From: Sulfuritalea sp.
Lineage (GTDB): Bacteria; Pseudomonadota; Gammaproteobacteria; Burkholderiales; Rhodocyclaceae
Assembly (NCBI GenBank): GCA_023229545.1
Contig: JALNZB010000005.1
Location: 40,735-104,734 of the forward strand
Direction of reading: 5' to 3'
Length of the DNA: 64,000 bases
Part shown: positions 9,252 to 17,830 of the stretch, in pieces
Layout of the letters: every line of letters begins with the position of its first letter
How positions within the stretch are numbered: the stretch's first letter is position 1
Made by a program: the position numbers and the translations under genes
Notes under the pieces: model-generated
Seen by the model: only the letters and a program-made list of their open reading frames with translations
Databases searched by the model: none
Told to the model about the DNA's origin: nothing

Positions 9252-9956
9252 TCAATCGCGGCGCAGCCCGTCGATCCAGCGCGTATAGAGCCGGTCGGCA
9301 ACCACGCGCATCGCCGCGATGCGCTCCGTGATATTTTCTTCCAATTGCTCCGGCGTCTGCACCGACGACGAAGGCGGAGCGTTTTCCGCCGCCCATTGCT
9401 GGCGCCAGCTACGGATCATCGTCTCCGTCATTTCGACATGGCACTGCATCCCCAGGTGCTGGCCGCGCACGAAAGCCTGATTGGCGCAGTGGGCGCTTTG
9501 CAGAATGCGCGTGGCGCCGGCGGGGATCGTGAAAGTCTCGCCGTGCCAGTGAAAGCCCTCGAAACGTCGTGTGTCGCCCAGCCACTCGCTTGCCGCCGCC
9601 TCTGCGGTGGCTTCGACCATGCCCCATCCGATTTCCTTGACCGGATTCCTGCCCACCGTGCCGCCAAAAGCCCGCGCTATGAGCTGTCCGCCTAGACAGT
9701 GGCCGATCACCGGGATACCCCGTTCGTCCGCCTTGCGGATCAGTTCCAGCGTCGTGGGTATCCACGGCAGATCGTCATTCACGCTCATCGGTCCACCCAT
9801 GAAGCACAGGCCGGAGAACCCGTCAGGAGTCGGCGGTAGCGGAACGCCGTCGTCGACCTTGAGCAGTGTCCATGGCAGGGAATGGCGGTCGAGGAATGTG
9901 GCAAAATAGCCCGGTCCCTCACCGGGGCTATGACGGAATATCGCGATCGGTTTCAT
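9252..9956 (-). CDS. class I glutamine amidotransferase-like protein
   Basis: A stand-alone class I glutamine amidotransferase domain of 234 residues. The nucleophile Cys lies in VIGHCLGGQL and the catalytic His in GMQCHVEMT, with GFHWHGETF before it. Such proteins are often annotated as GMP-synthase-like, but no synthetase domain is attached and the acceptor substrate is unknown. The start (MKPIAIFRHSPGEGPGYFA) is the natural domain beginning; upstream frame extension runs into the divergent NUDIX gene. Its ATG overlaps an ATG on the other strand by two bases. Confidence 0.88.
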   Translation of the reverse strand: MKPIAIFRHSPGEGPGYFATFLDRHSLPWTLLKVDDGVPLPPTPDGFSGLCFMGGPMSVNDDLPWIPTTLELIRKADERGIPVIGHCLGGQLIARAFGGTVGRNPVKEIGWGMVEATAEAAASEWLGDTRRFEGFHWHGETFTIPAGATRILQSAHCANQAFVRGQHLGMQCHVEMTETMIRSWRQQWAAENAPPSSSVQTPEQLEENITERIAAMRVVADRLYTRWIDGLRRD

Positions 9957-10011
9957 GCCGGAGTCTCTTCTTAGCGCAAGCCCGAATTCTAGCGGAGGCT
10001 TGCTTTCCCTG

Positions 10012-10581
10012 ATGCGTCGTCGATTCAGGGAAGGTTTTGTTGCGTCCCCGATAAATGAGTCCGGGGTCGTCGAAGAGGCCGATCTGATCGCTGCCGCTGT
10101 GCTGGTGCCGGTGATCGTGCGCGAGAGCGGGGCGACCCTGCTGCTGACCCAGCGCACAATGCATTTACGCGATCATGCCGGGCAGGTGAGTTTTCCCGGT
10201 GGACGCAGCGAAGCGAGTGATGCTTCAGCCGAGGCTACGGCCTTGCGCGAAGCTGAGGAAGAGGTTGGCCTCGTTGCGTCCCAAGTGGAAATTCTCGGGC
10301 GCCTGCCGGAATATCGGACTGGCACCGGCTTCGCCATTACTCCTATCGTGGGCTTGGTGACGCCGCCCTTGAACCTGAAACTGGACGATTTCGAGGTGGC
10401 CGAGGTTTTCGAACCACCGCTCGAATTTCTCCTCGACGAGGCGAACCATCAGCGCCATATGATCGAGGTGCGCGGTGTCATGCGCGAGTACTGGGCCATG
10501 CCCTGGCAGGGATATTACATCTGGGGTGCGACCGCCGGTATGCTGGTGACTCTGCATCGTTTCCTCTATTCCGGGGCCTGA
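10012..10581 (+). CDS. nudL: NUDIX hydrolase, CoA pyrophosphatase type
   Basis: NUDIX hydrolase of the NudL/CoAse group, predicted to cleave CoA or related nucleotides. The signature LTQRTMHLRDHAGQVSFPGG leads into the NUDIX box, with ALREAEEEVGL providing the metal-binding Glu residues. Compared with E. coli NudL, the start at MRRRFREG (189 residues) fits best. An in-frame ATG at 9955 would add 19 residues but lacks a ribosome site and would overlap the start codon of the divergent gene. GGAGG at 9994-9998 is 13 bases from the chosen ATG, rather far, so the start is uncertain. Confidence 0.85.
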   Translation: MRRRFREGFVASPINESGVVEEADLIAAAVLVPVIVRESGATLLLTQRTMHLRDHAGQVSFPGGRSEASDASAEATALREAEEEVGLVASQVEILGRLPEYRTGTGFAITPIVGLVTPPLNLKLDDFEVAEVFEPPLEFLLDEANHQRHMIEVRGVMREYWAMPWQGYYIWGATAGMLVTLHRFLYSGA

Positions 10582-10585
10582 GCGC

Positions 10586-11521
10586 ATGACCCTCATTTCC
10601 ATTGTCATCGCCCTGGTTCTGGAGCAGTTGCACGCGCTGCCGGTGCAGCGCGCGGTGCGCGATCCGGTGAAGCGGATCGCGATATTTCTCGAAGACAAGT
10701 TCAACGATGGCGGGCGCAGTCATGGCGCCATCGCCTGGGGGCTGGGCGCCGCGCTGCCCCCAGCACTGGTATTGCTGGTGTATGCCTTGCTGCTGCACGC
10801 TCAGCCTCTGCTGGCCATCCTGCTCGGCATTGGCGTGCTGTATCTGACCATGGGTTTTCGCCAGTTCAGTCATTTCTTCACCGACATTCATCTGGCGCTG
10901 GGACTCGGCGAAGTCGAACAGGCTCGGCAACTGCTTGCGCAATGGCGCGGTCGTGCCGGCGACCGTCTTACCGCCAGCGAGATCGCGCGTCTTGCCATCG
11001 AGCAGGCCCTGCTGGCGTCGCACCGACATGTCTTCGCGCCGCTGTTCTGGTTTGTTGTGCTGGGGCCGGCGGGCGCGTTGCTGTACCGGTTGGCGCATTC
11101 GTTCGACGAACTCTGGGGCGGGCGCAGCGAAATGGAATTTGGCGAATTCGGCCAGTTCGCCCATCAGGCGTTTGCGCTGATCGACTGGATGCCATTGCGG
11201 TTGACTGCAGCGGCTTTCGCCGTTGTTGGCGATTTCGAGGATGCAGTGCATTGCTGGCGCACGCAGGCCGATCGCTGGCCCGACGGTGGCGCCGGCATAC
11301 TGCTGGCCAGCGGCGCCGGCGCTCTGGGTGTGCGCCTCGGCATGCCGGTGCATGAGGCGATGCAAGAACCGGACGAAGTTAATGATCGTCCAGAGATGGG
11401 TTTGGGCGAAGACGCCGACCCAGATTTAATGCAGAGCACGATAGGTCTGGTCTGGCGCTGTCTTGTGCTTGGTTTGGCGGTTCTGGCCCTGGTCTGGGTT
11501 TCCGGTTGGGCCGGTGGTTGA
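10586..11521 (+). CDS. CobD/CbiB-like (AmpE-related) inner-membrane protein
   Basis: A 311-residue membrane protein. Hydrophobic segments are visible near residues 1-12, 50-85, 150-170 and at the extreme C-terminus (about 285-308). It resembles the CobD/CbiB family (cobinamide-phosphate side-chain step of B12 synthesis) but belongs to the divergent betaproteobacterial branch found outside cobalamin operons, so a role in B12 synthesis should not be assumed. It starts four bases after the NUDIX stop and is likely co-transcribed with it and with the thiolase gene. Confidence 0.75.
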   Translation: MTLISIVIALVLEQLHALPVQRAVRDPVKRIAIFLEDKFNDGGRSHGAIAWGLGAALPPALVLLVYALLLHAQPLLAILLGIGVLYLTMGFRQFSHFFTDIHLALGLGEVEQARQLLAQWRGRAGDRLTASEIARLAIEQALLASHRHVFAPLFWFVVLGPAGALLYRLAHSFDELWGGRSEMEFGEFGQFAHQAFALIDWMPLRLTAAAFAVVGDFEDAVHCWRTQADRWPDGGAGILLASGAGALGVRLGMPVHEAMQEPDEVNDRPEMGLGEDADPDLMQSTIGLVWRCLVLGLAVLALVWVSGWAGG

Positions 11522-11538
11522 TCGACGAGAGGGCCTTT

Positions 11539-12726
11539 ATGTCCAGCAAGAGAGAAGTCGTTGTCTTGAGCGCAGTTCGTTCCGCCATCGGTACTTTTGG
11601 CGGCTCGCTCGCCAACATCGAACCGTGCGAACTGGCCGGTACCGTGATGAAGGAAGCAGTCGACCGTTCCGGCGTCGATCCCAAGCAGATCAATTACGTT
11701 ACGGTCGGCAACTGCATTCCGACCGATTCGCGCTACGCTTATGTTTCCCGCGTCGCTTCGATCCAGGCAGGCTTGCCGATGGATTCGGTGGCCATGCAAG
11801 TGAGCCGTCTGTGTTCTTCAGGTTTGCAGGCCATTGTGACAACGGCGCAGAACATCATGCTGGGCGACTGCGATTACGGCATCGGCGGCGGCGTCGAAGT
11901 CATGTCGCGCGGCAGCTACATGGCGCCCGCCATGCGCAGCGGCGCTCGCATGGGCGATACTAGGATGATCGACATGATGGTTGCCGTGCTGACCGACCCG
12001 TTCGGGGTCGGTCACATGGGCATCACCGCCGAGAATCTGGCGACCAAGTGGAATATTACCCGCGAAGAGCAGGATGCCTTCGCCCTTGAGTCCCAGCTTC
12101 GTGCGGCAGCCGCTATCGCCGAAGGCCGCTTCAAGTCTCAAATCGTGCCCATCGTGCAGCAGACGCGCAAGGGCGAGGTGGTATTCGACACCGACGAACA
12201 CGGCAAACCCAACACCACGCTGGAATCGCTGGCGAAGATGAGACCGGCATTCAAGAAGGATGGCACGGTCACCGCAGGCAATGCATCAGGCATTAACGAC
12301 GGCGCCGCGTTCTTTGTCTTGGCAGCAGCGGATGTCGCGGTCAGGGTTGGTCAGAGGCCCATTGCCCGCTTGGTTTCTTATGCCATCGCCGGCGTATCGA
12401 ATGAGATTATGGGCGAAGGCCCGGTCCCGGCCTCCAGGCTGGCGCTGCAAAAGGCTGGGCTGACGCTCGATCAGATGGACGTCATCGAATCCAACGAAGC
12501 GTTTGCCGCACAGGCCATCGCTGTGTCCAAGGCTCTCGGTCTTGACCCGGTGAAAACCAATCCCAACGGTGGTGCTATTGCGCTAGGTCACCCGGTTGGC
12601 TGCTCCGGCGCTTTTATCGCCACCAAGGCGCTGTATGAGCTACAGCGCATCAACGGCAAGTACGCCCTGGTGACTATGTGCATCGGTGGTGGGCAGGGTA
12701 TTGCTGCGGTGCTTGAACGGATGTGA
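11539..12726 (+). CDS. bktB: acetyl-CoA C-acyltransferase (BktB-type thiolase)
   Basis: Thiolase of 395 residues that condenses or cleaves beta-ketoacyl-CoA. Active-site residues are present: Cys in SRLCSSGLQA, His in ALGHPVGCSGA and the C-terminal Cys in MCIGGGQGIA. Overall it resembles BktB of Cupriavidus more than short-chain PhaA, so both fatty-acid turnover and polyhydroxyalkanoate precursor supply are possible. No phaB or phaC is adjacent. The ATG at 11539 is chosen over in-frame codons inside the preceding gene because it gives the canonical N-terminus. Confidence 0.9.
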   Translation: MSSKREVVVLSAVRSAIGTFGGSLANIEPCELAGTVMKEAVDRSGVDPKQINYVTVGNCIPTDSRYAYVSRVASIQAGLPMDSVAMQVSRLCSSGLQAIVTTAQNIMLGDCDYGIGGGVEVMSRGSYMAPAMRSGARMGDTRMIDMMVAVLTDPFGVGHMGITAENLATKWNITREEQDAFALESQLRAAAAIAEGRFKSQIVPIVQQTRKGEVVFDTDEHGKPNTTLESLAKMRPAFKKDGTVTAGNASGINDGAAFFVLAAADVAVRVGQRPIARLVSYAIAGVSNEIMGEGPVPASRLALQKAGLTLDQMDVIESNEAFAAQAIAVSKALGLDPVKTNPNGGAIALGHPVGCSGAFIATKALYELQRINGKYALVTMCIGGGQGIAAVLERM

Positions 12727-12851
12727 GCGGTCCCTCGCGAAAAAGCGCGACCTTGAATAGCTGCTAAACGCGTGGATTAGGCTTTACAAGCCATGCCGGC
12801 GATATGGCGACCATGCCATGGAGGTGGCTGCAAGGGCTGATACGACAGGGA

Positions 12852-13397
12852 TCAGCGTGCAGCGGATTGGTCGGCGGTCGGGACTCCAAGGGGGGCGCTG
12901 CTTGGAGCAATCGGCGGTTTGGGAGCAACGGGCTGCTTCGATGGCGCGGGGTGTGGCGCTGGTTTGTTTGGCTTCTGGGCTGCCTCGGCTTTCAGCCGAC
13001 TTTTCTCGCCTTCTGGCAGTTCCTTGTACTCCTGCCACTTCAGCTTGACCGCCTCCTTTTTTTCGGGGTGGTCCTTCTGCAAAGCCTTGTACTTGTCGCG
13101 CGCGCGCTTGCGCTCATCCGGCGTCAGTTTGGCCCAGGCAGTCATTCGGCGCTGCACACGAGCCTGCTCCTCGGCACTCATCGACTGGTACCGCTGGGCA
13201 ATACCAAGCCATTTCTTTCGTCGAAAACCGTCCATCTTGTTCCACTCGGTGGAAAGCGGAGCGAGGACACGCTTCTGCTCCGAGTCCAATTCAGTCCAAG
13301 ATGGCTGCGACAGCGGAGGAACGATGACTGCGTGGCCCAGCGGAGAGGCCAGCCAAAGCGCTACTGTGAGGATGAGTCCGAAGCGCGCTCGAGCCAT
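12852..13397 (-). CDS. exported DUF3106 protein
   Basis: A 181-residue protein with a signal peptide (about residues 1-23, ending SPLGHA), then a charged helical region rich in Trp, Lys and Glu containing tandem W-x-x-L-x-x-x-x-R/K-type repeats (residues 30-130), and a Pro/Ala/Lys-rich tail. This is the DUF3106 pattern. It is the last gene of the sigma factor-DUF3619-DUF3106 set, and its start overlaps the end of the DUF3619 gene by 37 bases. A periplasmic sensing or regulatory role is plausible from context but not shown. Confidence 0.85.
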   Translation of the reverse strand: MARARFGLILTVALWLASPLGHAVIVPPLSQPSWTELDSEQKRVLAPLSTEWNKMDGFRRKKWLGIAQRYQSMSAEEQARVQRRMTAWAKLTPDERKRARDKYKALQKDHPEKKEAVKLKWQEYKELPEGEKSRLKAEAAQKPNKPAPHPAPSKQPVAPKPPIAPSSAPLGVPTADQSAAR

Positions 13398-13747
13398 ACG
13401 TGGAAGCCTCGATCAAGATATGCGGAAGGGGGCAGTTCGTCGGCAAGAAGTGCGCTGTCGATTTCCTCGAATTCCCGGGCCTGTTCAAAGGCATTCCAGT
13501 AATAGGTTCCCATGGCGCCGATACTCAGGGCGACAACGGCGAGCAGATTGCGGGCGTTGGAAAAGAAAGCGAGTTCCACAACCTGCCCGATCCCGGCGAT
13601 GCGCAGACCGCTCACCGGCACCCGCTGGCTATTCAAGGCAAGCTGGCGCGCCTGATGGAGACGACCGACCACCTTCCGGTCGAGCGCAACCAGACCCTCA
13701 TTCAGAATCTGCCTTGCCTTGTAGCCGAATTCAGTATCTTCTTTCAT
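13361..13747 (-). CDS. DUF3619 single-pass membrane protein, possible anti-sigma factor
   Basis: A 128-residue protein with a soluble N-terminal helical part (residues 1-60), one membrane segment (about 66-86) and a short acidic C-terminal part. It matches DUF3619. Its ATG overlaps the stop codon of the sigma factor gene, which implies translational coupling. That order, a cytoplasmic segment followed by one membrane pass and directly downstream of an ECF sigma factor, is what anti-sigma factors look like. The function is my inference. Confidence 0.85.
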   Translation of the reverse strand: MKEDTEFGYKARQILNEGLVALDRKVVGRLHQARQLALNSQRVPVSGLRIAGIGQVVELAFFSNARNLLAVVALSIGAMGTYYWNAFEQAREFEEIDSALLADELPPSAYLDRGFHVWLERASDSSSQ

Positions 13748-14307
13748 AGCTCGATGCCTTTCGCCTTGAGTGCCGCAGCCAGAGTGTGGGTGGCGCGCGA
13801 ACAGTGCGTCTTTACGCTACCTTCCGAACAACCCATCGCTGCTGCAGTTTCGGCAATATCCATTTCCTCCCAATAACGCATTAGAAAGGCTTCACGTTGA
13901 CGCGGTGGCAGCTTCTCGACCTCTTTTTCAATGGCAGCAAGGAGTTGCGATCGCTCCATTTGCCGGTGTGGTGTCGCCAAACCCTCCGACTCGTTCTCTG
14001 CCGCAATAGTTTCAAGCGGATCGCAATCTTCATCGTCGTTGGGAGAAAGGGACGACAGCAGGGTTGTCCACAGGGATCGAACCTTGGATCGCCGATAGCT
14101 GTCGCGGATGGCGTTTTGCAGGATTCTCTGAAACAGCATCGGCCATTCCGTGACTGGCCGGTCACCGTATTTTTCCGCCAGTCGCATCATCGCATCCTGA
14201 ACAATATCCAGCGCGGTCTCTTCGTTCCGAACGGCGAACATGGCCTGTTTGAAGGCGCGTCGTTCGATGCCGGCAAGGAAATTGGACAGGGCGATTCGGG
14301 AACTCAG
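13744..14307 (-). CDS. ECF-like RNA polymerase sigma factor, probable CTG start
   Basis: Sigma-70 family protein with region 2 (ALDIVQDAMMRLAEKYGD through RRSKVRS) and region 4 (LPPRQREAFLMRYWEEMDI through GSVKTHCSRA). The first ATG in frame (14241) would remove the start of region 2. Twenty-two codons upstream, a CTG at 14307 is preceded by AGGAG with six bases between. The extra residues read SNFLAGIERRAFKQA, which is what this betaproteobacterial family has at its N-terminus, and there is no ATG, GTG or TTG in that stretch. From CTG the protein has 187 residues. It overlaps the DUF3619 gene by four bases. Confidence 0.88.
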   Translation of the reverse strand: MSSRIALSNFLAGIERRAFKQAMFAVRNEETALDIVQDAMMRLAEKYGDRPVTEWPMLFQRILQNAIRDSYRRSKVRSLWTTLLSSLSPNDDEDCDPLETIAAENESEGLATPHRQMERSQLLAAIEKEVEKLPPRQREAFLMRYWEEMDIAETAAAMGCSEGSVKTHCSRATHTLAAALKAKGIEL

Positions 14308-14429
14308 AGTGTGCTCCTGCCGGCTTTCAGCAGTTTTTTCATTGCGAGGAAAGACTATAAATCTTGACCATTCGCGGACGAGTCAGTAAGGTTATACGCT
14401 TCAATCTAAAAGTGTAACAGGTGTAATCA

Positions 14430-16142
14430 ATGCAGCTAACCGGCGCGGAAATTGTTATCAGGTGCTTGCAGGAGGAAAACGTCGAGTATGTGTTCGGCTA
14501 TCCCGGCGGCTCTGTTCTGTACATTTATGACGAACTTTTCAAGCAGGATAAGTTCAAACACGTTTTGGTTCGCCATGAGCAGGCAGCCGTCCATGCGGCG
14601 GACGCCTATTCGCGATCTTCCAACAAGATCGGCGTTTGCCTGGTTACCTCGGGGCCCGGCGTGACCAACGCGGTGACGGGGATTGCCACGGCGTACATGG
14701 ATTCCAGCCCGATCGTAATCATCAGCGGACAGGTGCCCACAGCCTACATCGGCCAGGACGCCTTTCAGGAATGCGACACGGTGGGCATTACCCGACCCTG
14801 CGTCAAGCACAATTTTCTGGTCAAGGATGTCAGGGATCTGGCGCTGACCTTGAAGAAGGCTTTCTACATCGCCAAGACCGGGCGTCCCGGCCCGGTGCTG
14901 GTCGATATCCCGAAGGATGTCTCCAATCAGAAGTGCGAGTTCGAGTATCCCAAGACCGTCACCATGCGGTCCTATAACCCGGTGGTCAAGGGACATAGCG
15001 GGCAGATCAAGAAGGCGGTGCAGATGCTGCTGGCGGCCAAGCGACCGATGATTTACGCCGGCGGTGGAGTAATTCTTTCCGATGCCGCCGAAAGACTGGT
15101 CAAGCTTGTTCGTCGTCTGGGATATCCAGTAACCAACACCTTGATGGGTTTAGGCGGCTATCCGGGAACCGACAAGCAATGTCTAGGCATGCTGGGCATG
15201 CATGGCACCTATGAGGCCAACATGGCCATGCAGCACTGCGATGTACTGGTCGCGGTCGGCGCGCGGTTCGATGATCGCGTGATTGGCAATACTGTGGATT
15301 TCGCTGAGGTTTCGCGCAAGATCATTCACATCGACATCGACCCCGCATCGATTTCCAAGCGCGTCAAGGTCGATGTACCCATTGTCGGTAATCTGCCGGA
15401 CGTGCTGGACGAAATGCAAAAGATTCTCGAAGCCTCGGCGGGCGTACCCGATGCGAAGGCGCTTGCCGCATGGTGGAAGCAGATCGACGAATGGCGCGGC
15501 AAGGAGTCGCTCAAGTACAAGCAGGGTAAGGACATCATCATGCCCCAGTATGTGATCGAGAAGCTTTACGAGGTCACCGGTGGAGATGCCTTCATTACCT
15601 CCGATGTGGGCCAGCACCAGATGTTTGCCGCCCAGTATTACAAATTCGACAAGCCGCGTCGCTGGATCAACTCGGGCGGCCTGGGCACCATGGGCGTCGG
15701 TTTGCCTTATGCGATGGGTACCCGCTTCGCCAATCCGAAGGCGGCGGTTGCCTGTGTTACCGGCGAAGGGTCGATTCAGATGTGTATCCAGGAGCTGTCG
15801 ACATGCAAGCAGTTCCGTCTGCCGATCAAGATCATCAATCTCAACAATGGCTATCTCGGCATGGTGCGGCAGTGGCAGCAGATGTTCCATGGCAACCGCT
15901 ACGCCGGCTCGTACGTGGATGCGCTGCCCGATTTCGTCAAACTCGCGGAGGCCTATGGGCATGTCGGCATGAAGATCGAGCGTCCCGCCGATGTTGAGCC
16001 GGCCTTGCGCGAAGCCTTCAGTACCAAGCACAAGAACGACCTCGTGTTCATGGATTTTCTTACTGATCAGACCGCCAACGTGTACCCGATGGTGGCGGCC
16101 GGCAAGGGGTTGTCGGAAATGATCCTGGCCGAGGAACTGTAA
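14430..16142 (+). CDS. ilvI: acetolactate synthase, large (catalytic) subunit
   Basis: ThDP-dependent enzyme forming acetolactate or acetohydroxybutyrate, the first common step to valine, leucine and isoleucine. Its 570 residues are full length. Seen: VFGYPGGSVL, the cofactor Glu in VRHEQAAVHAADAY, and the ThDP/Mg motif starting at CVTGEGSIQM and continuing to INLNNGYLGMVRQWQ. It begins the ilvI-ilvH-ilvC operon; two bases separate it from ilvH. It could equally be named ilvB; the symbol does not imply orthology to a particular E. coli isozyme. Confidence 0.96.
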   Translation: MQLTGAEIVIRCLQEENVEYVFGYPGGSVLYIYDELFKQDKFKHVLVRHEQAAVHAADAYSRSSNKIGVCLVTSGPGVTNAVTGIATAYMDSSPIVIISGQVPTAYIGQDAFQECDTVGITRPCVKHNFLVKDVRDLALTLKKAFYIAKTGRPGPVLVDIPKDVSNQKCEFEYPKTVTMRSYNPVVKGHSGQIKKAVQMLLAAKRPMIYAGGGVILSDAAERLVKLVRRLGYPVTNTLMGLGGYPGTDKQCLGMLGMHGTYEANMAMQHCDVLVAVGARFDDRVIGNTVDFAEVSRKIIHIDIDPASISKRVKVDVPIVGNLPDVLDEMQKILEASAGVPDAKALAAWWKQIDEWRGKESLKYKQGKDIIMPQYVIEKLYEVTGGDAFITSDVGQHQMFAAQYYKFDKPRRWINSGGLGTMGVGLPYAMGTRFANPKAAVACVTGEGSIQMCIQELSTCKQFRLPIKIINLNNGYLGMVRQWQQMFHGNRYAGSYVDALPDFVKLAEAYGHVGMKIERPADVEPALREAFSTKHKNDLVFMDFLTDQTANVYPMVAAGKGLSEMILAEEL

Positions 16143-16144
16143 CC

Positions 16145-16636
16145 ATGCGACACATCATTTCCATTCTTATTGAAAACGAGGCCGGGGCGCTTTCCCGCGT
16201 CTCCGGTTTGTTCTCTGCCCGCGCTTACAACATCGAATCGCTGACGGTAGCTCCGACGGAAGACGCCTCTCTTTCTCGCATGACCATCGTCAGCACAGGC
16301 TCTGACGATGTCATCGAGCAGATCACCAAACAACTCAACAAACTGATCGATGTCGTCAAGGTGGTAGATCTGTCCGAAGCCGCGCATATCGAGCGCGAGT
16401 TGATGCTGATCAAAGTCCGTGCCGCTGGCAAGGATCGTGAAGAGATAAAGCGTATTGCCGATATTTTTCGCGGGCGCATCATTGATGTCACCGATTCGAC
16501 CTACGTCATCGAACTGACGGGCAACGGCTCCAAACTCGATGCCTTTCTCGATGCCATTGACCGCGCGCTTATTCTCGAAACCGTTCGCACCGGCGTGTCC
16601 GGCATCGGACGCGGTGATCGAATTCTCAAAGTCTGA
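16145..16636 (+). CDS. ilvH: acetolactate synthase, small regulatory subunit
   Basis: A 163-residue regulatory subunit with an N-terminal ACT domain (HIISILIENEAGALSRVSGL) and a C-terminal ferredoxin-like half. It binds valine for feedback inhibition and stabilises the large subunit. It sits directly after ilvI with a GAGGAA ribosome site inside the ilvI end. Length and motifs match IlvH/IlvN. Confidence 0.95.
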   Translation: MRHIISILIENEAGALSRVSGLFSARAYNIESLTVAPTEDASLSRMTIVSTGSDDVIEQITKQLNKLIDVVKVVDLSEAAHIERELMLIKVRAAGKDREEIKRIADIFRGRIIDVTDSTYVIELTGNGSKLDAFLDAIDRALILETVRTGVSGIGRGDRILKV

Positions 16637-16658
16637 ACTCTGAAACCAAGGAAAACGA

Positions 16659-17675
16659 ATGAAAGTTTATTACGATAAAGATGCTGACCTTTCTCTCATC
16701 AAGGGCAAGAAAGTCACTATCGTCGGCTACGGCTCGCAAGGCCATGCTCATGCACAGAATCTCAAGGATTCCGGCGTCAAGGTGACTGTCGGTTTGCGCA
16801 AGGGGGGAGCTTCCTGGGACAAGGCCAAAAAGGCCGGTCTCAAGGTGGAGGAGGTCGCCAAGGCGGTCAAGGATGCCGATGTCGTGATGCTGCTGCTGCC
16901 CGACGAGACCATTCCTGCGGTCTATTACAGCGAGGTGGAGGGCAACATGAAGAAGGGCGCCGCATTGGCCTTCGCTCATGGCTTCAATGTCCATTACAAC
17001 CAGGTGGTTCCCCGCGCTGACGTGGACGTCATCATGATCGCTCCGAAGGGCCCGGGGCATACGGTTCGTTCCGAGTATCTGCGTGGTGGTGGTGTGCCTT
17101 CCCTGATCGCCGTTCATCAGGACAAGTCGGGCAAGGCCAAGGATATTGCGTTGTCTTACGCGGCCGCCAACGGCGGCACCAAGGGCGGCGTGATCGAGAC
17201 CAACTTCCGCGAGGAAACCGAGACCGACTTGTTCGGTGAGCAGGCCGTGCTTTGCGGCGGCTTGGTGGAATTGATAAAGGCCGGCTACGAGACCTTGACC
17301 GAGGCCGGCTATGCGCCGGAGATGGCGTATTTCGAGTGCCTGCACGAGGTCAAGCTGATCGTCGACCTGATTTTCGAGGGCGGCATTGCCAACATGAACT
17401 ACTCCATTTCCAACAACGCCGAGTATGGCGAGTACGTCACCGGCCCGAAGGTGATCGGTACCCAGGCACGTGCAGCCATGAAGGACGCCTTGAAGGCCAT
17501 TCAGGAAGGCGAATATGCTAAGAGGTTCATTCTCGAAGGCCGTACCAACTATCCGGAAATGACGGCCCGCCGTCGTTTGACTGCCGAGCACCCGATTGAA
17601 CAGGTCGGTGAGCAGTTGCGGGCGATGATGCCGTGGATCAAGAAGAACAAGCTGGTCGACCAGACCAAGAACTGA
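16659..17675 (+). CDS. ilvC: ketol-acid reductoisomerase (NADP+), class I
   Basis: Isomerises and reduces acetolactate to dihydroxyisovalerate. The 338-residue length marks the short class I form. The Rossmann motif is VGYGSQGHAHAQNLKDSG, and the metal and substrate residues lie in GPGHTVRSEY and later in ETETDLFGEQAVLCGG. It is preceded by AAGGAA six bases before the ATG. It is the last gene of the ilv operon and a 13-bp hairpin follows. Confidence 0.97.
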   Translation: MKVYYDKDADLSLIKGKKVTIVGYGSQGHAHAQNLKDSGVKVTVGLRKGGASWDKAKKAGLKVEEVAKAVKDADVVMLLLPDETIPAVYYSEVEGNMKKGAALAFAHGFNVHYNQVVPRADVDVIMIAPKGPGHTVRSEYLRGGGVPSLIAVHQDKSGKAKDIALSYAAANGGTKGGVIETNFREETETDLFGEQAVLCGGLVELIKAGYETLTEAGYAPEMAYFECLHEVKLIVDLIFEGGIANMNYSISNNAEYGEYVTGPKVIGTQARAAMKDALKAIQEGEYAKRFILEGRTNYPEMTARRRLTAEHPIEQVGEQLRAMMPWIKKNKLVDQTKN

Positions 17676-17690
17676 TTTCATGAGATTTTT

Positions 17691-17719
17691 GAAAGGGCGC
17701 GGCGTTGCCGCGCCCTTTC
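17691..17719 (+). terminator. hairpin after ilvC
   Basis: A perfect 13-bp stem, GAAAGGGCGCGGC with GCCGCGCCCTTTC, and a 3-base loop lie 15 bases after the ilvC stop. The T-rich tract comes only about ten bases later, so it may act as a terminator or protect the 3' end of the mRNA. Confidence 0.65.
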
Positions 17720-17830
17720 ACATTCGGTTTCATTTTTTCTTCGCGGCGCAGATGGTCGGCGGCAACGGTATTTGCCGCCTGATGGGTCGGAGCCGTTAGA
17801 ATGGCCTGCATCCCTTACTGCTAAAGCACC

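Noticed and set aside
12727..12851. Terminator or RNA gene between the thiolase and the DUF3106 gene
   Set aside because: Only a 4-5 bp CGCG/CGCG fold around an A-run is visible, too weak to call.
14308..14429. Attenuator or leader peptide ahead of ilvI
   Set aside because: A short frame (14341 region, minus strand) and a TTGACC are visible, but there is no branched-chain codon run, no hairpin with a T-run and no -10 at proper spacing.
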